Below are positions 8,729 through 16,720 of a stretch of 64,000 nt of DNA, one piece after another. The translations under genes were made by a program, and so were the position numbers. The notes under the pieces are model-generated. The model was not told the DNA's origin. It saw nothing but the letters and a program-made list of their open reading frames with translations, and made no database searches. Positions within the stretch are counted from its first letter, which is position 1, and the number at the start of each line of letters is the position of its first letter. Source of the DNA: Edaphobacter modestus (GTDB lineage: Bacteria > Acidobacteriota > Terriglobia > Terriglobales > Acidobacteriaceae); the NCBI RefSeq assembly GCF_004217555.1, contig NZ_SHKW01000002.1:186001-250000 (forward strand), read 5' to 3'.

Positions 8729-8849
8729 TTTACCTGACTGAAAATCAGCTGCCGCGCGCAACGAGCACACAGAGTTAAGTGTGAACGCGAATATGCGCTC
8801 GCGACGCGGAGTCAGAAAACACAAGTGTTGCACCAGATGAAAGGAAATT

Positions 8850-9633
8850 ATGAATTCACAGAATGAGGGACCTTACTTGATCGACGACAAAGATCTACCA
8901 ATCGTGCTTGTACATGGAACAATGGGGAAATCAGAGGACTGGTCGCGGGTAGTGGAAGAGCTATCCAGCTCTCGCTCGGTGACGCGCCCAAATTACATGG
9001 ACCGGGTCGCTGAAAGGAACTCGACTAATGAACTGTCGATAAAAGATCTCGCGGATGAGGTTGTAGCTGCAGTCAGGGCCGAAGGTAAGCAACGCTTTGA
9101 TCTAGTTGGCTCTTCCCTTGGAGCGGCAGTTGCCACATGCGTCGCAGCAGAGTATCCGGAGATGGTCCGTTCGCTTGCACTCGTATCAGGTTTCAGCCAT
9201 GGAAGCGATCCGCGGATGAATCTGCAGTTCAAACTGTGGCTTCACTTGGCCAGCACAGATAAAGTAGCATTCACAAAACTGCTGCTGGTGAGTGGCCTGA
9301 GCTCCGGGATTATGTCTGCATTTGACGAACCACACTCTAAACGGAATCATCGAAAACTTTATCGCATCGACTGACTGGCGTCCGGTCGAACAGACCATCC
9401 GGGTGGACCTGAGCGTGGATGTTCGGGAGTACGCCACGAGAATCAAGACCCCGACGCTGCTGATTACTGCAAAGCACGATCAGATCGTGCCGCCGGCTTA
9501 CTCGCAGAATCTGGTTCCTGACGCGAAGACCCTTGAACTCAATTCGGGCCACTTGATCTTTCTGGAGAAGCCAGTCGAGCTGGCTTCCGCCATACTTTCT
9601 TTCTGCCAACGGCAAGCAGGTGCCGTCTCTTGA
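8850..9633 (+). pseudogene. Alpha/beta hydrolase, single frameshift
   Basis: The first 158 codons give a cytoplasmic hydrolase with VLVHGTMGKSEDW and the nucleophile motif GSSLG. The frame is lost at TTT 9321-9323. Removing one T continues into LTNHTLNGIIENF, with the acid in TAKHDQIVPP and the His in SGHLIFLEKP, completing a normal protein of about 260 residues. GAAAGGA precedes the ATG. All catalytic residues survive, so the lesion is probably recent. Confidence 0.85.
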
Positions 9634-9724
9634 AATCAGAACTTTCCCATGAAAGGTAGATACCTTGGCGAGACCGACACGCAGAGCCGGCTTGAATGGA
9701 TCGCCATGCTCTGGCCCATGACGG

Positions 9725-9749
9725 TGAGAGCATGCAAAGTTGTGGGGTG
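9725..9749 (+). repeat. Left terminal inverted repeat of the ISKra4 element
   Basis: 25 bases, perfectly inverted relative to 11133-11157. Confidence 0.9.
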
Positions 9750-9764
9750 GGATAAGCTGGCGGC

Positions 9765-11131
9765 ATGAAATGGACGATGAAGTTGGTTGTTGAGGCAGTA
9801 CCAGGTGAAGCCATCGAGCATGAGGTTGCCACAATCGAGCGCTCGGACAAGATCTCCCCTGCCACCGTGGGGTTGACGATTGATGAGGGGAAATTGATTC
9901 TGGAAAGCCTGCAGAAGCAAATTGTCACGGCGCAGGTTAAAACAGCATTGCGTCAGCATTCGATTGTGCTCCGGATGCGGGAAGGCGTTTCGAACCAAGG
10001 GCTATTATCAATCCACTCTTCGCTCCGTATACGGCAATTGACATGCGCATTCGACGATTGCATGCATCTTCTTGTTCAGAATCGCAGGCCCGTACCTTTT
10101 CTTCGCTCTTCACCAATAAGAGTCCCATCACGCCAGAGTTGCGATATCTCACCGCCAAGCTGGCTGCGTTGCTGCCGTTTGGCAAGGCTGCCGCCTTTCT
10201 CGGCGAGTTGTTGCCGATGCCTGCACAGACAACGGCCGGCACGGTGCGCCACCGGACAATGAAGGTAGGCAGACGGCTTCAGAAGACGGCAGAGGTCTTC
10301 TCGGCCTCTTCGACAACCGCACCCGGTGGATTGGTCGTTGGTATGGATGGTGGGTACGTTAGAAATCGACATCAGCGACCGGAGCGGAACTTTGAAGTCA
10401 TTGCCGGTAAGGTGCTGACTAGCGAAGGGCGTACACGCTTTGCCTTCGTACGCAATGGAGGTGCCGAGGCTATGAATGCAGTCGGCCTTGCCCTGCGGAA
10501 GTGCGGAGCGAGTGAGACCATATCGATGACGGTTCTAACCGATGGTGATGCTGGGTTACGAGCCATTCACCGGCTAGTTGCGCCACACGCAGAGCACGTG
10601 CTGGATTGGTTCCACATTGCTATGAAGTTTACGAACCTACAGCAGCTCGCGAAAGGTGTAAACGCAGTTACGGATCATGAGATTCGCAGCCACGCATTGG
10701 CAGAGCTCAACCGTGCGAAGTGGCGGTTCTGGAATGGTCTTTTCGAGCAGGGACTGATCGGCTTGGTGCATCTTAGGCAGTGGGCAGCAGCTCAGTGTTT
10801 CGACCACATATCAGCGTTGAAGAAGTTGCAGCACGCCCTGTTGGACATGATCCGCTACTTGGAATTGAACGCCGATTCTATGCCCGATTACGGTAAGCGC
10901 TACCGAGCCGGACAGCGAATTTCAACCGGCTTCGTAGAGTCTGCAGTCAACGAGATCATTGCCAAGCGAATGGTGAAGAAGCAGCAGATGCGAGGGAATC
11001 GCCGCACCGTTCAGAGCTTCCTCGAGGTTCTCATTCATGTACTGAATGGCACCTTGGAAGATGCATTCCGTCACTGGCACCAAGGGTTTCGGCCCATCAA
11101 GCATCTGTCTCCGTTACCTGTCTCAGCTTGA
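9765..11131 (+). pseudogene. ISKra4-family transposase, two frameshifts
   Basis: The N-terminus (MKWTMKLVVEAVPGE, ISPATVGLTIDEGKLIL) and the body (LTPELRYLTAKLAALLPFG-like, VVGMDGGYV, VLDWFHIAMKF, STGFVESAVNEIIAKRM) are those of ISKra4 transposases. The zinc-knuckle segment RLCSGCGKAFRTKGYYQ is in a different frame. One base is missing near 9945-9950 and two near 10037, so three reading frames are needed. The long 3' frame (10043-11131) keeps the catalytic core. It cannot be expressed as one protein. Confidence 0.85.
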
Positions 11132-11132
11132 G

Positions 11133-11157
11133 CACCCCACAACTTTGCATGCTCTCA
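11133..11157 (-). repeat. Right terminal inverted repeat of the ISKra4 element
   Basis: 25 bases, perfectly inverted relative to 9725-9749, and adjacent to the transposase stop (11129-11131). Confidence 0.9.
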
Positions 11158-11399
11158 AACCTAACAGCGATTTACGAGTACTATCAAAATGGTCCGCTGC
11201 CACCTGGATCGGTTGGTACCTGCAGCATATGCCGCACTGGTTTCATATCGCCACTGCTGCTGCTACGCTCATAATGGAACTGGTTCTCGTCTGGATGGCC
11301 TTTCTCTCACGCCCGTGGAAGATAGCCTGCTTCTTCATCGTTACCGCCTGGCAGATCGGAGTCATCGCCTCCGCAAACTATAGGTTCGCGACCACATAG
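11158..11399 (+). pseudogene. Lipase-maturation-factor-like membrane protein, internal fragment
   Basis: YEYYQNGPLP then, after a one-base deletion near 11200, WIGWYLQHMPHWFH, ATLIMELVLVW and VTAWQIGVIASANYRF. This order (Pro-rich link, HxxPxWFH, transmembrane helices, NYxF) matches the central part of lipase maturation factor family proteins. Both ends are missing. The right end breaks at about 11390-11400 against an unrelated opposite-strand fragment, and the left is cut by the IS. Confidence 0.6.
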
Positions 11400-11401
11400 G
11401 C

Positions 11402-11764
11402 TCATATCAACCAGCGGACGGACGAACGCCAGCCTTTGCCGTAAAAATCCTCGAAGAGCAGCAGGGCTGGAACGAGAGTCGCAAACTCGACCAATTTACT
11501 GACGAAAGGCCAAACCACCCGCAGTTCACCGAAGGCCATCTGGAATGGGGTTGTGTTCGTAAGCAATCGTAGGCCATATGGGCCGGCGAATAACCCGAAC
11601 CAGAGCAAGACTCGCTCGCCCGATTGCCACCGGGACAGCTGGACAACAACTGCAGCTACCCCAATCGCTGCAATGATGGAGCCAAGGATCACCAGCGGAA
11701 GATCGCCGCATAGTTTGGACCGCAACTGCTCTTCAGAGACTGCCAGGAGGAGCGCGTTGATCAC
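11402..11764 (-). pseudogene. N-terminal membrane fragment of a signalling protein (SpoIIE/kinase type)
   Basis: 120 codons starting at GTG 11764. One transmembrane helix (VILGSIIAAIGVAAVVVQL) leads into SRWQSGERVLLWFGLFAGPYG and FEDFYGKGWRSSVRW. In Acidobacteria this 7TM-like leader normally precedes a PP2C/SpoIIE phosphatase or histidine kinase domain. Here it stops at TGA 11402-11404, right at the junction with the lipase-maturation-factor fragment, so no catalytic domain remains. Confidence 0.55.
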
Positions 11765-11996
11765 AATGGGACCTACCTAGACGTTCTTGCTGAACCTTAC
11801 CGCACGCCTCGCGATCCTGAATCAGGGAATAACAACCAGCTCTCATTCACGCGGAGCGAGCACCTCGACACTATAGCGGGACCGCCAGGGGCAGGTTTAC
11901 CGGAAACGGATCTCATTTGACGGCGTGACCTGGTCATCTGGCGGATGTGCTCAACCTATGGAAGTGCCATCATAGGCTCGTCAAGTGGAGGACATG

Positions 11997-12914
11997 ATGA
12001 TAAGCGGAATTCAGAGCTCAGCGGTTTGGAACTCGTTGTCTAAATCCATACCGGAAGCAATCGAAGCAGTCCAGGACAGCATCGTCACCATCCATGGAGG
12101 AGGCCGCTCGACCTCAAGTGGAGTTGTGTGGCGACCTGGCGTCGTCGTAACTGTGCGTAACGGTCTCCGTCGCGGTGAGGTAGTCAAAGTGGCCCGCCGC
12201 GGCGAGCCATTCAACGCTAGTGTTGCGGGAACTGATGCGGGAACGGATTTGGCGGTACTTAGAGTAGAGTCCAACAGTCTGAAACCCGCTGAGACCAGCG
12301 GTCTCGAGAGTACGCGCGTCGGAGAGCTTGTGCTGTCAGTCGGCCGTTCTGTGCTAGGCGACATCTCGGCCAGCTCAGGAATCATCGCGCGTCTTGGCAG
12401 CCCCTGGCGAACCTGGCGCGGTGGACAGATTGATCGCCTCATTCGACCGGATGTTCGACTTTACGTGGGCCAGTCCGGCAGCGCACTGGTGAACGAACAA
12501 CATCGCGTCCTGGGTATCAATAGCCCGGCTCTAGCACGCAATGCCATCATCACTGTGCCGACACAGACCATAGATCGGGTTGTCGACGCAATCCTTGAAC
12601 GTGGCCACGTACCCCGACCTTTTCTCGGTGTCGGGATGCAGGCCGTTCCCGTTCCCGAGGCTCTGCGGGCTCAGTTCGCTGAGGGAGCCGACCAGGTTCT
12701 CCTGGTTTTGCACGTCGAACCTAATGCGCCTGCAGCTTCGGCGGGTGTGTTGGTGGGAGATCTAATTGTGTCACTAAATGGCGATCCCGTTCATGACGTT
12801 CGTGATGCCCTGCATCGGATTGCCAGCTTGAGCGTCGGAGACTCTGTATCTCTTGTCGTGATCCGGGGAGGCGCGAGAATGGAGTTGACCTTAACTGTGG
12901 CGGATCGTGGCTGA
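11997..12914 (+). CDS. HtrA-like (S1C) protease-PDZ protein with catalytic His replaced by Asn
   Basis: The ATG at 11997 has GGAGG five bases upstream (earlier GTG and ATG codons are too close to it) and gives 305 residues. A trypsin-like domain (SSGVVWRPGVVVTVRNG, GTDLAVLRV, VGQSGSALV) is followed by a PDZ domain (FLGVGMQAVPVPEAL, NAPAASAGVLVGDLIVSLNG). The Asp84 and Ser160 positions of the triad are kept. The His expected after VVT-x-x is Asn55 (AAC), so classical proteolysis should be lost. No signal peptide is evident. The stop overlaps the LuxR gene. It may act as a peptide-binding regulator or chaperone. Confidence 0.8.
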   Translation: MISGIQSSAVWNSLSKSIPEAIEAVQDSIVTIHGGGRSTSSGVVWRPGVVVTVRNGLRRGEVVKVARRGEPFNASVAGTDAGTDLAVLRVESNSLKPAETSGLESTRVGELVLSVGRSVLGDISASSGIIARLGSPWRTWRGGQIDRLIRPDVRLYVGQSGSALVNEQHRVLGINSPALARNAIITVPTQTIDRVVDAILERGHVPRPFLGVGMQAVPVPEALRAQFAEGADQVLLVLHVEPNAPAASAGVLVGDLIVSLNGDPVHDVRDALHRIASLSVGDSVSLVVIRGGARMELTLTVADRG

Positions 12915-13623
12915 CCATCGCAAACACGAAACACAAGGTCGAGCGCAGGCAGAGGTCGTACGCCCGCTCGATCCGTTGCTTGTACTGCCATGTGTCGATT
13001 CGATGTTGCACTCGAGCTACTTCGAAGGTCTTCGAGGTGCGCGAGGCGTGGATTTGCTGCACGTCGCACTTCCGTCAACTCTGCTCTTTCGTGCGCAGAG
13101 CGACAGTCCGGATGCTATTGTGATTGTCACCGAAGAGTCATTTCCAGCGGCGTGGGGAAATAACAGCTCGCTAGATGAAGTCTTCTCGGACACTCCTACG
13201 GTCCTGCTGGCCGGAACACTAAGTGCTGCCATCACGAGAAGCGCTTCGCGCTTAAGGATACGCTCCGTGCTTCCGTTAGTCATAACGACTCATCAGCTTG
13301 TTGCCGCGATTGCAGCGACGGTGGCGGGCTTCGCTGTCACCCTGCCACGGCCCTCGTCCCCAGCAGGAGACGAGATTAATGGTATTCGTCCCAAGCTGGG
13401 CAACCCCGCACAACTATCTCCAGCGGAACATCTCACCGCACGAGAAGTCGAAGTCTTACGTCTAGTTGCTCTTGGGCGGGGAAATAAGGAGGTGGCTGCG
13501 CAGCTCAACCTCTCGGAACACACCGTGAAGTTCCACGTCAGCTCGGTTCTCGCCAAGCTCGGCGCCCGAAGCCGGACGGAAGCCGTAGCGATCGGCATTC
13601 TGCGCGGGCTGGTTGCCATTTAA
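12907..13623 (+). CDS. LuxR/NarL-type transcriptional regulator
   Basis: 238 residues. The GTG start at 12907 overlaps the end of the protease gene by 8 bases, implying translational coupling. The C-terminus is a clear LuxR helix-turn-helix (LTAREVEVLRLVALGRGNKE, LSEHTVKFHVSSVLAKLGA). The N-terminal 140 residues look like a degenerate receiver or sensing domain. I see no clear acidic pocket and phosphoacceptor Asp, so control by phosphorylation is doubtful. Pairing with the PDZ protein suggests a shared stress-sensing role. Confidence 0.8.
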   Translation: MADHRKHETQGRAQAEVVRPLDPLLVLPCVDSMLHSSYFEGLRGARGVDLLHVALPSTLLFRAQSDSPDAIVIVTEESFPAAWGNNSSLDEVFSDTPTVLLAGTLSAAITRSASRLRIRSVLPLVITTHQLVAAIAATVAGFAVTLPRPSSPAGDEINGIRPKLGNPAQLSPAEHLTAREVEVLRLVALGRGNKEVAAQLNLSEHTVKFHVSSVLAKLGARSRTEAVAIGILRGLVAI

Positions 13624-13694
13624 AGATACGTTCAAGCGCGGTCCAGAACTGCCATAGGGGCACGTAGGATTGCTTCGCAAGCAGAGCAGTACTC

Positions 13695-14111
13695 TTAGAC
13701 GACACCGCAGCAAGACCTTCGTGAACTGGTGCGACGAAACTCTGAAAGATCCACCTCGACCAGAAGTACGGTGCAGTCGTCCTCTTTGTGTGTCCAGAGC
13801 GATGCTGCTTCTGGCCCAGAGCGGAAGAAATCGACCCGCTCTCCCTGTGCTGGGAAGCCGCCTGGTGGTGACTGTTTCCAAGGCTGATTTTGAAAGGCGA
13901 TGCCTCTCAGCATCGCGTGATGGCACTCGGCATTCGGCACGTCGAGGGGATAAGCTGCAGCGATCTTCGCGCTGATCGTCTGCCATTCGTCCGACATCTG
14001 CTGGAACGCTTCGGCGTACTCCGCGGAGTCCATATCGAGCGTTTCGGCCCGCGCACGAAACTCGTCATGAAGTTTGTCTAATGCCTCGCGTTGCTCTCGT
14101 TCGCCCGCCAC
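13695..14111 (-). CDS. Hypothetical protein upstream-convergent with the LuxR gene
   Basis: 138 codons from GTG 14111, with GAGAGG five bases upstream. The N-terminal half is a charged helix (LDKLHDEFRARAETLDMD, EAFQQMSDEWQTISAKIAAA). The C-terminal end is Ser/Arg/Cys-rich and may be altered by a late frameshift. No family recognised. It lies 42 bp downstream of the RES toxin gene on the same strand and could be in that transcript. Confidence 0.5.
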   Translation of the reverse strand: MAGEREQREALDKLHDEFRARAETLDMDSAEYAEAFQQMSDEWQTISAKIAAAYPLDVPNAECHHAMLRGIAFQNQPWKQSPPGGFPAQGERVDFFRSGPEAASLWTHKEDDCTVLLVEVDLSEFRRTSSRRSCCGVV

Positions 14112-14153
14112 ATAAACCTCTCAGATAGGGATAGTCACTGCAGTGGAAAAGCC

Positions 14154-14783
14154 TCAAACGGTGAGGCCACCGAACTTGCCGGGAACGGGAATCACGCCGT
14201 CAATCTGGGCTTTAATTCTGCCAGTATCGTCCAGGATCGTTACGTGTTCGCCAACCAACAAGGAGTCCGGAAGGATATCGAGACAGTAGCCGTCGCTGTT
14301 GGCTCCGCTCGGGACCTTCAATGCAGAAATACCTCCACTGAAGGAACAGGCCGCTCCGAGGATTTGCGTTGGGGTCTCATCGCCGCGCGCATTCAGAATG
14401 AATCGCGAGGGAGTCAGGCTAACGAGTTCATTGCGAGTCGTCCCCAGCTCGCTGTAGAAACGATCGTCGGTCAGGTCCAAAACGCGAGCGAGCTCACACC
14501 GAAGGGAGAGGACAAGATCGGGGTCTCGCGGAGCACCCTTCAACTGACCGTCCGCCGTGGTGAAGAGAGCTTCGACCTCCAGCAAGGCAGTCATCTGGCT
14601 ATCGGCGCAGTAGAGAACCGGGAAAGTATTGGGAGCGTTGTAGCGACCACCGGAACGGACGGAGCCAATCGCAGACAGCGGAGAGTCCCGGTGCCGTTCG
14701 GCGATGATCCGATAGACGAATCCCGAAAACGGCTGAACCGGGGCATTCTCTAAGGCGCGTAGGAGTCGGTCAGTAGAGTGCAA
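14154..14783 (-). CDS. RES-domain toxin (NAD-degrading type)
   Basis: 209 residues from a TTG at 14783 that lies 11 bp after the antitoxin stop; the start is uncertain because GGGA is very close to it. Features of RES toxins are present: VYRI with its Arg, SGGRYNAPNTFPVLYCADS, and an ALLEVEA segment supplying the Glu. Characterised members (MbcT, ParT, Res) consume or transfer from NAD+ and arrest growth when the antitoxin is lost. It is paired with a ParS-type antitoxin immediately upstream, the canonical order. Confidence 0.85.
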   Translation of the reverse strand: MHSTDRLLRALENAPVQPFSGFVYRIIAERHRDSPLSAIGSVRSGGRYNAPNTFPVLYCADSQMTALLEVEALFTTADGQLKGAPRDPDLVLSLRCELARVLDLTDDRFYSELGTTRNELVSLTPSRFILNARGDETPTQILGAACSFSGGISALKVPSGANSDGYCLDILPDSLLVGEHVTILDDTGRIKAQIDGVIPVPGKFGGLTV

Positions 14784-14794
14784 TCCCGGTCTCG

Positions 14795-15172
14795 CTAGGC
14801 TGGCTGCCTTGTGCTCATGGCCTCGACTAGAGCTTCGAGGGGCTTGAGGTTGCCGCTCTCGATGAACTCGACAGGGGCCTGATTTTCAAGGTACCGGTTC
14901 GGGGCATTCAGAAAAATCCGAGCGCTCTTCTTGTTCCCGGCGTACAGGTCAACGATAGCCACCCAAATTCGGTACACACGGCGCAACTCCGGCTGGAGGC
15001 TGCTGGCGTCGGGATGCTTCCGCACACTCGGTGCTTTTTTGCCGATGGCGTCTGCAATCGTGGACACAGGCAGTTGAATCTCGCTCGCGATACGCGCGGC
15101 ATCAAGGCGTCCCGACTGCGGGTTGAAGAGGGCAGGATCGGCGCTGACAAAGGTCGTTGTGGATGACAACAT
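14795..15172 (-). CDS. ParS/MbcA/Xre-type antitoxin (DUF2384)
   Basis: 125 residues. The ATG at 15172 is chosen because GAGGTG lies 7 nt upstream. An N-terminal degenerate Xre-like helical region (DAARIASEIQLPVSTIADAI) is followed by the toxin-binding domain (ELRRVYRIWVAIVDLYAGN, ARIFLNAPNRYLENQAPVEF). It neutralises the RES toxin encoded next and probably autoregulates. The region just upstream contains TATTAGTATA, a possible -10/operator. Confidence 0.85.
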   Translation of the reverse strand: MLSSTTTFVSADPALFNPQSGRLDAARIASEIQLPVSTIADAIGKKAPSVRKHPDASSLQPELRRVYRIWVAIVDLYAGNKKSARIFLNAPNRYLENQAPVEFIESGNLKPLEALVEAMSTRQPA

Positions 15173-15331
15173 TGACGTCACCTCTACAGCTATACTAATA
15201 GCCTCTTTAGGTCTCGTCAAGGTATCGCAAAAGTCATTCTCGGTGGGTTGGAACCCAAAGGTCTTTGGGTTTTCAACCCCGATCCAACAGGCCTGAGCCG
15301 ATCCCTTTCGCAAAGAAGTAAGCAGCCTCTC

Positions 15332-15532
15332 TTAAAGAGGTTGAATGTCGGCTGCCTGCCACCCCTTAGGCCCTTTAACTACATTGAATTGCACAGCCTG
15401 CCCCTCTTGGAGGCTCTTGAAGCCGCTCGTGTTGATCGCGGAGTAATGAGCGAAAACGTCTTCGCCGTTTTGACGGCTGATGAAGCCAAACCCCTTGGCA
15501 TCGTTAAACCACTTCACTGTTCCCTGTTCCAT
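15332..15532 (-). CDS. Cold shock protein, CspA family
   Basis: 66 residues, one five-stranded OB-fold. RNA-binding motifs KGFGFI and VFAHYS are intact, and the N-terminus is EQGTVKWFN. ATG 15532 with GAGGA seven bases upstream is preferred over an in-frame start 21 bases earlier. These proteins melt RNA structure and serve as RNA chaperones. It is monocistronic. Confidence 0.95.
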   Translation of the reverse strand: MEQGTVKWFNDAKGFGFISRQNGEDVFAHYSAINTSGFKSLQEGQAVQFNVVKGPKGWQAADIQPL

Positions 15533-15672
15533 CGTGTTTTCCTCGGTTCTCATCTGTTGCCAAGCGCAGTCAAAGTGGGTTTCGGGCTACATCTTTGCTA
15601 AAACCAAACTGTTCCCATGCCAGGTGTTCGCATATTAGCACCCTCTATGTCACGATCGCGCCAAAGGATGAG

Positions 15673-16356
15673 TTAGCCTCTCCGCAGTTTGGATATGGTT
15701 AAGCTGACCAGGCCGCTGGCTACGAGGTAGATCGAGGACAGCTCGGGGACCTGATTCAGTGCGGGGTCTGGGCTCAGGATTTTGAGGTTCGGCCCAAAGC
15801 TTCCTGGAGTGTTGGGGGGATAGGTGTTGGTTGCGAAGAGCGGAGTGGCTGGAGGAGCTCCGTAATAGCCGTAGACCGCGGTGTCGAGCGTCAGCCCGAA
15901 TTGGGAGGTGAATCCCTCCGCCTGGGTGAAGTAGTGTTCGCCGGTGAAGAACTGGGAGACGATCTGATATTGGGTGAAGGCGGCGAGGGTTAAGGGCGAG
16001 GAGAGGTCGGTGTAGGTGAAGGTGGTGCTGGTTCCCCCTCCGCCGACGGTTGTGACACTTACCAGTGCGCCGGGTAGTGCCTGTTGGGTGGCAACGTCGA
16101 ACAGCGCGACGGTGTGGGTGGCGTTGTATCCGTCGTTGATGTAGCCCAGCGCGGTGACTGTGATTGGAGCGCTTCCGGTTGTGAAGTTGTAGCCGAGCTC
16201 CGCGGTGTCATTGTCATCGATGCGGTAGAGGGACGACGTGAAGCTGAAGGCGGCGATGGAATCGGCATAGGCAGGAACTGTGGCCAGAACGGCAAAGAGG
16301 CAGACAGAGGAGATGCATAGCCGAGAGAGGGTGAGAGAGCCAAGGAATCGTTTCAT
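15673..16356 (-). CDS. Exported protein with PEP-CTERM-like sorting signal
   Basis: 227 residues: a signal peptide (residues 1-31, ending PAYADS), a beta-rich body with an ITVTALGYINDGYNATHTVA-type repeat seen in DUF4082-like surface proteins, and a C-terminal tail VPELSS, a hydrophobic helix and KLRRG. The tail has the layout of PEP-CTERM signals recognised by exosortase, but with PEL in place of PEP. GGAGAAG precedes the ATG. It is likely a surface or matrix protein of unknown function. Confidence 0.75.
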   Translation of the reverse strand: MKRFLGSLTLSRLCISSVCLFAVLATVPAYADSIAAFSFTSSLYRIDDNDTAELGYNFTTGSAPITVTALGYINDGYNATHTVALFDVATQQALPGALVSVTTVGGGGTSTTFTYTDLSSPLTLAAFTQYQIVSQFFTGEHYFTQAEGFTSQFGLTLDTAVYGYYGAPPATPLFATNTYPPNTPGSFGPNLKILSPDPALNQVPELSSIYLVASGLVSLTISKLRRG

Positions 16357-16720
16357 TTTTCTTCTCCGTAAAGCATTTATCCTGGACCCAGAATCGCTTC
16401 AAACCACGGATACCAGGCAAAGCAACAGAAGTTCCAATGTCTAGTCATGATGCAATTCGCGCTCCATTGCAAATTAATGCGATGTGACCTATTTGCAGGT
16501 CAGGTAGGGTAAGGGCTAGCGAGTTGAAGTTGCACGATCTTGCACAGAATATGCTGGATTCATCGGGTTAAAACTGTAGGCGGACAGAGAACCTGGGATT
16601 TTGGACAGAGAAGGTGAGACAAACCAACTGATATTAGCGCCGGATAGAAATGTCCTACTCTCGCCCGATAGAAATGTCTCGAGTAACCTCCTAGGTCTGT
16701 GCCTGGGAGACCGACGGACT

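Larger units (their letters stand above)
9725..11157 (+). mobile_element. ISKra4-type insertion sequence (inactivated)
   Basis: The element is bounded by a perfect 25-bp inverted repeat (9725-9749 and 11133-11157), beginning TGAGAGCATGCAAAGTTGTG on the left. It contains one transposase gene, now frameshifted. The flanks 9717-9724 and 11158-11165 do not match, so either no target duplication was made or one side has since been rearranged. The left neighbour is a hydrolase; on the right is a lipase-maturation-factor fragment. Confidence 0.85.

Noticed and set aside
9660..9760. Frame beginning MKGRYLGETDTQSRLEWIAM just before the ISKra4 element
   Set aside because: It could be a gene start cut by the IS, but no continuation is found on the other side and no family is recognised.
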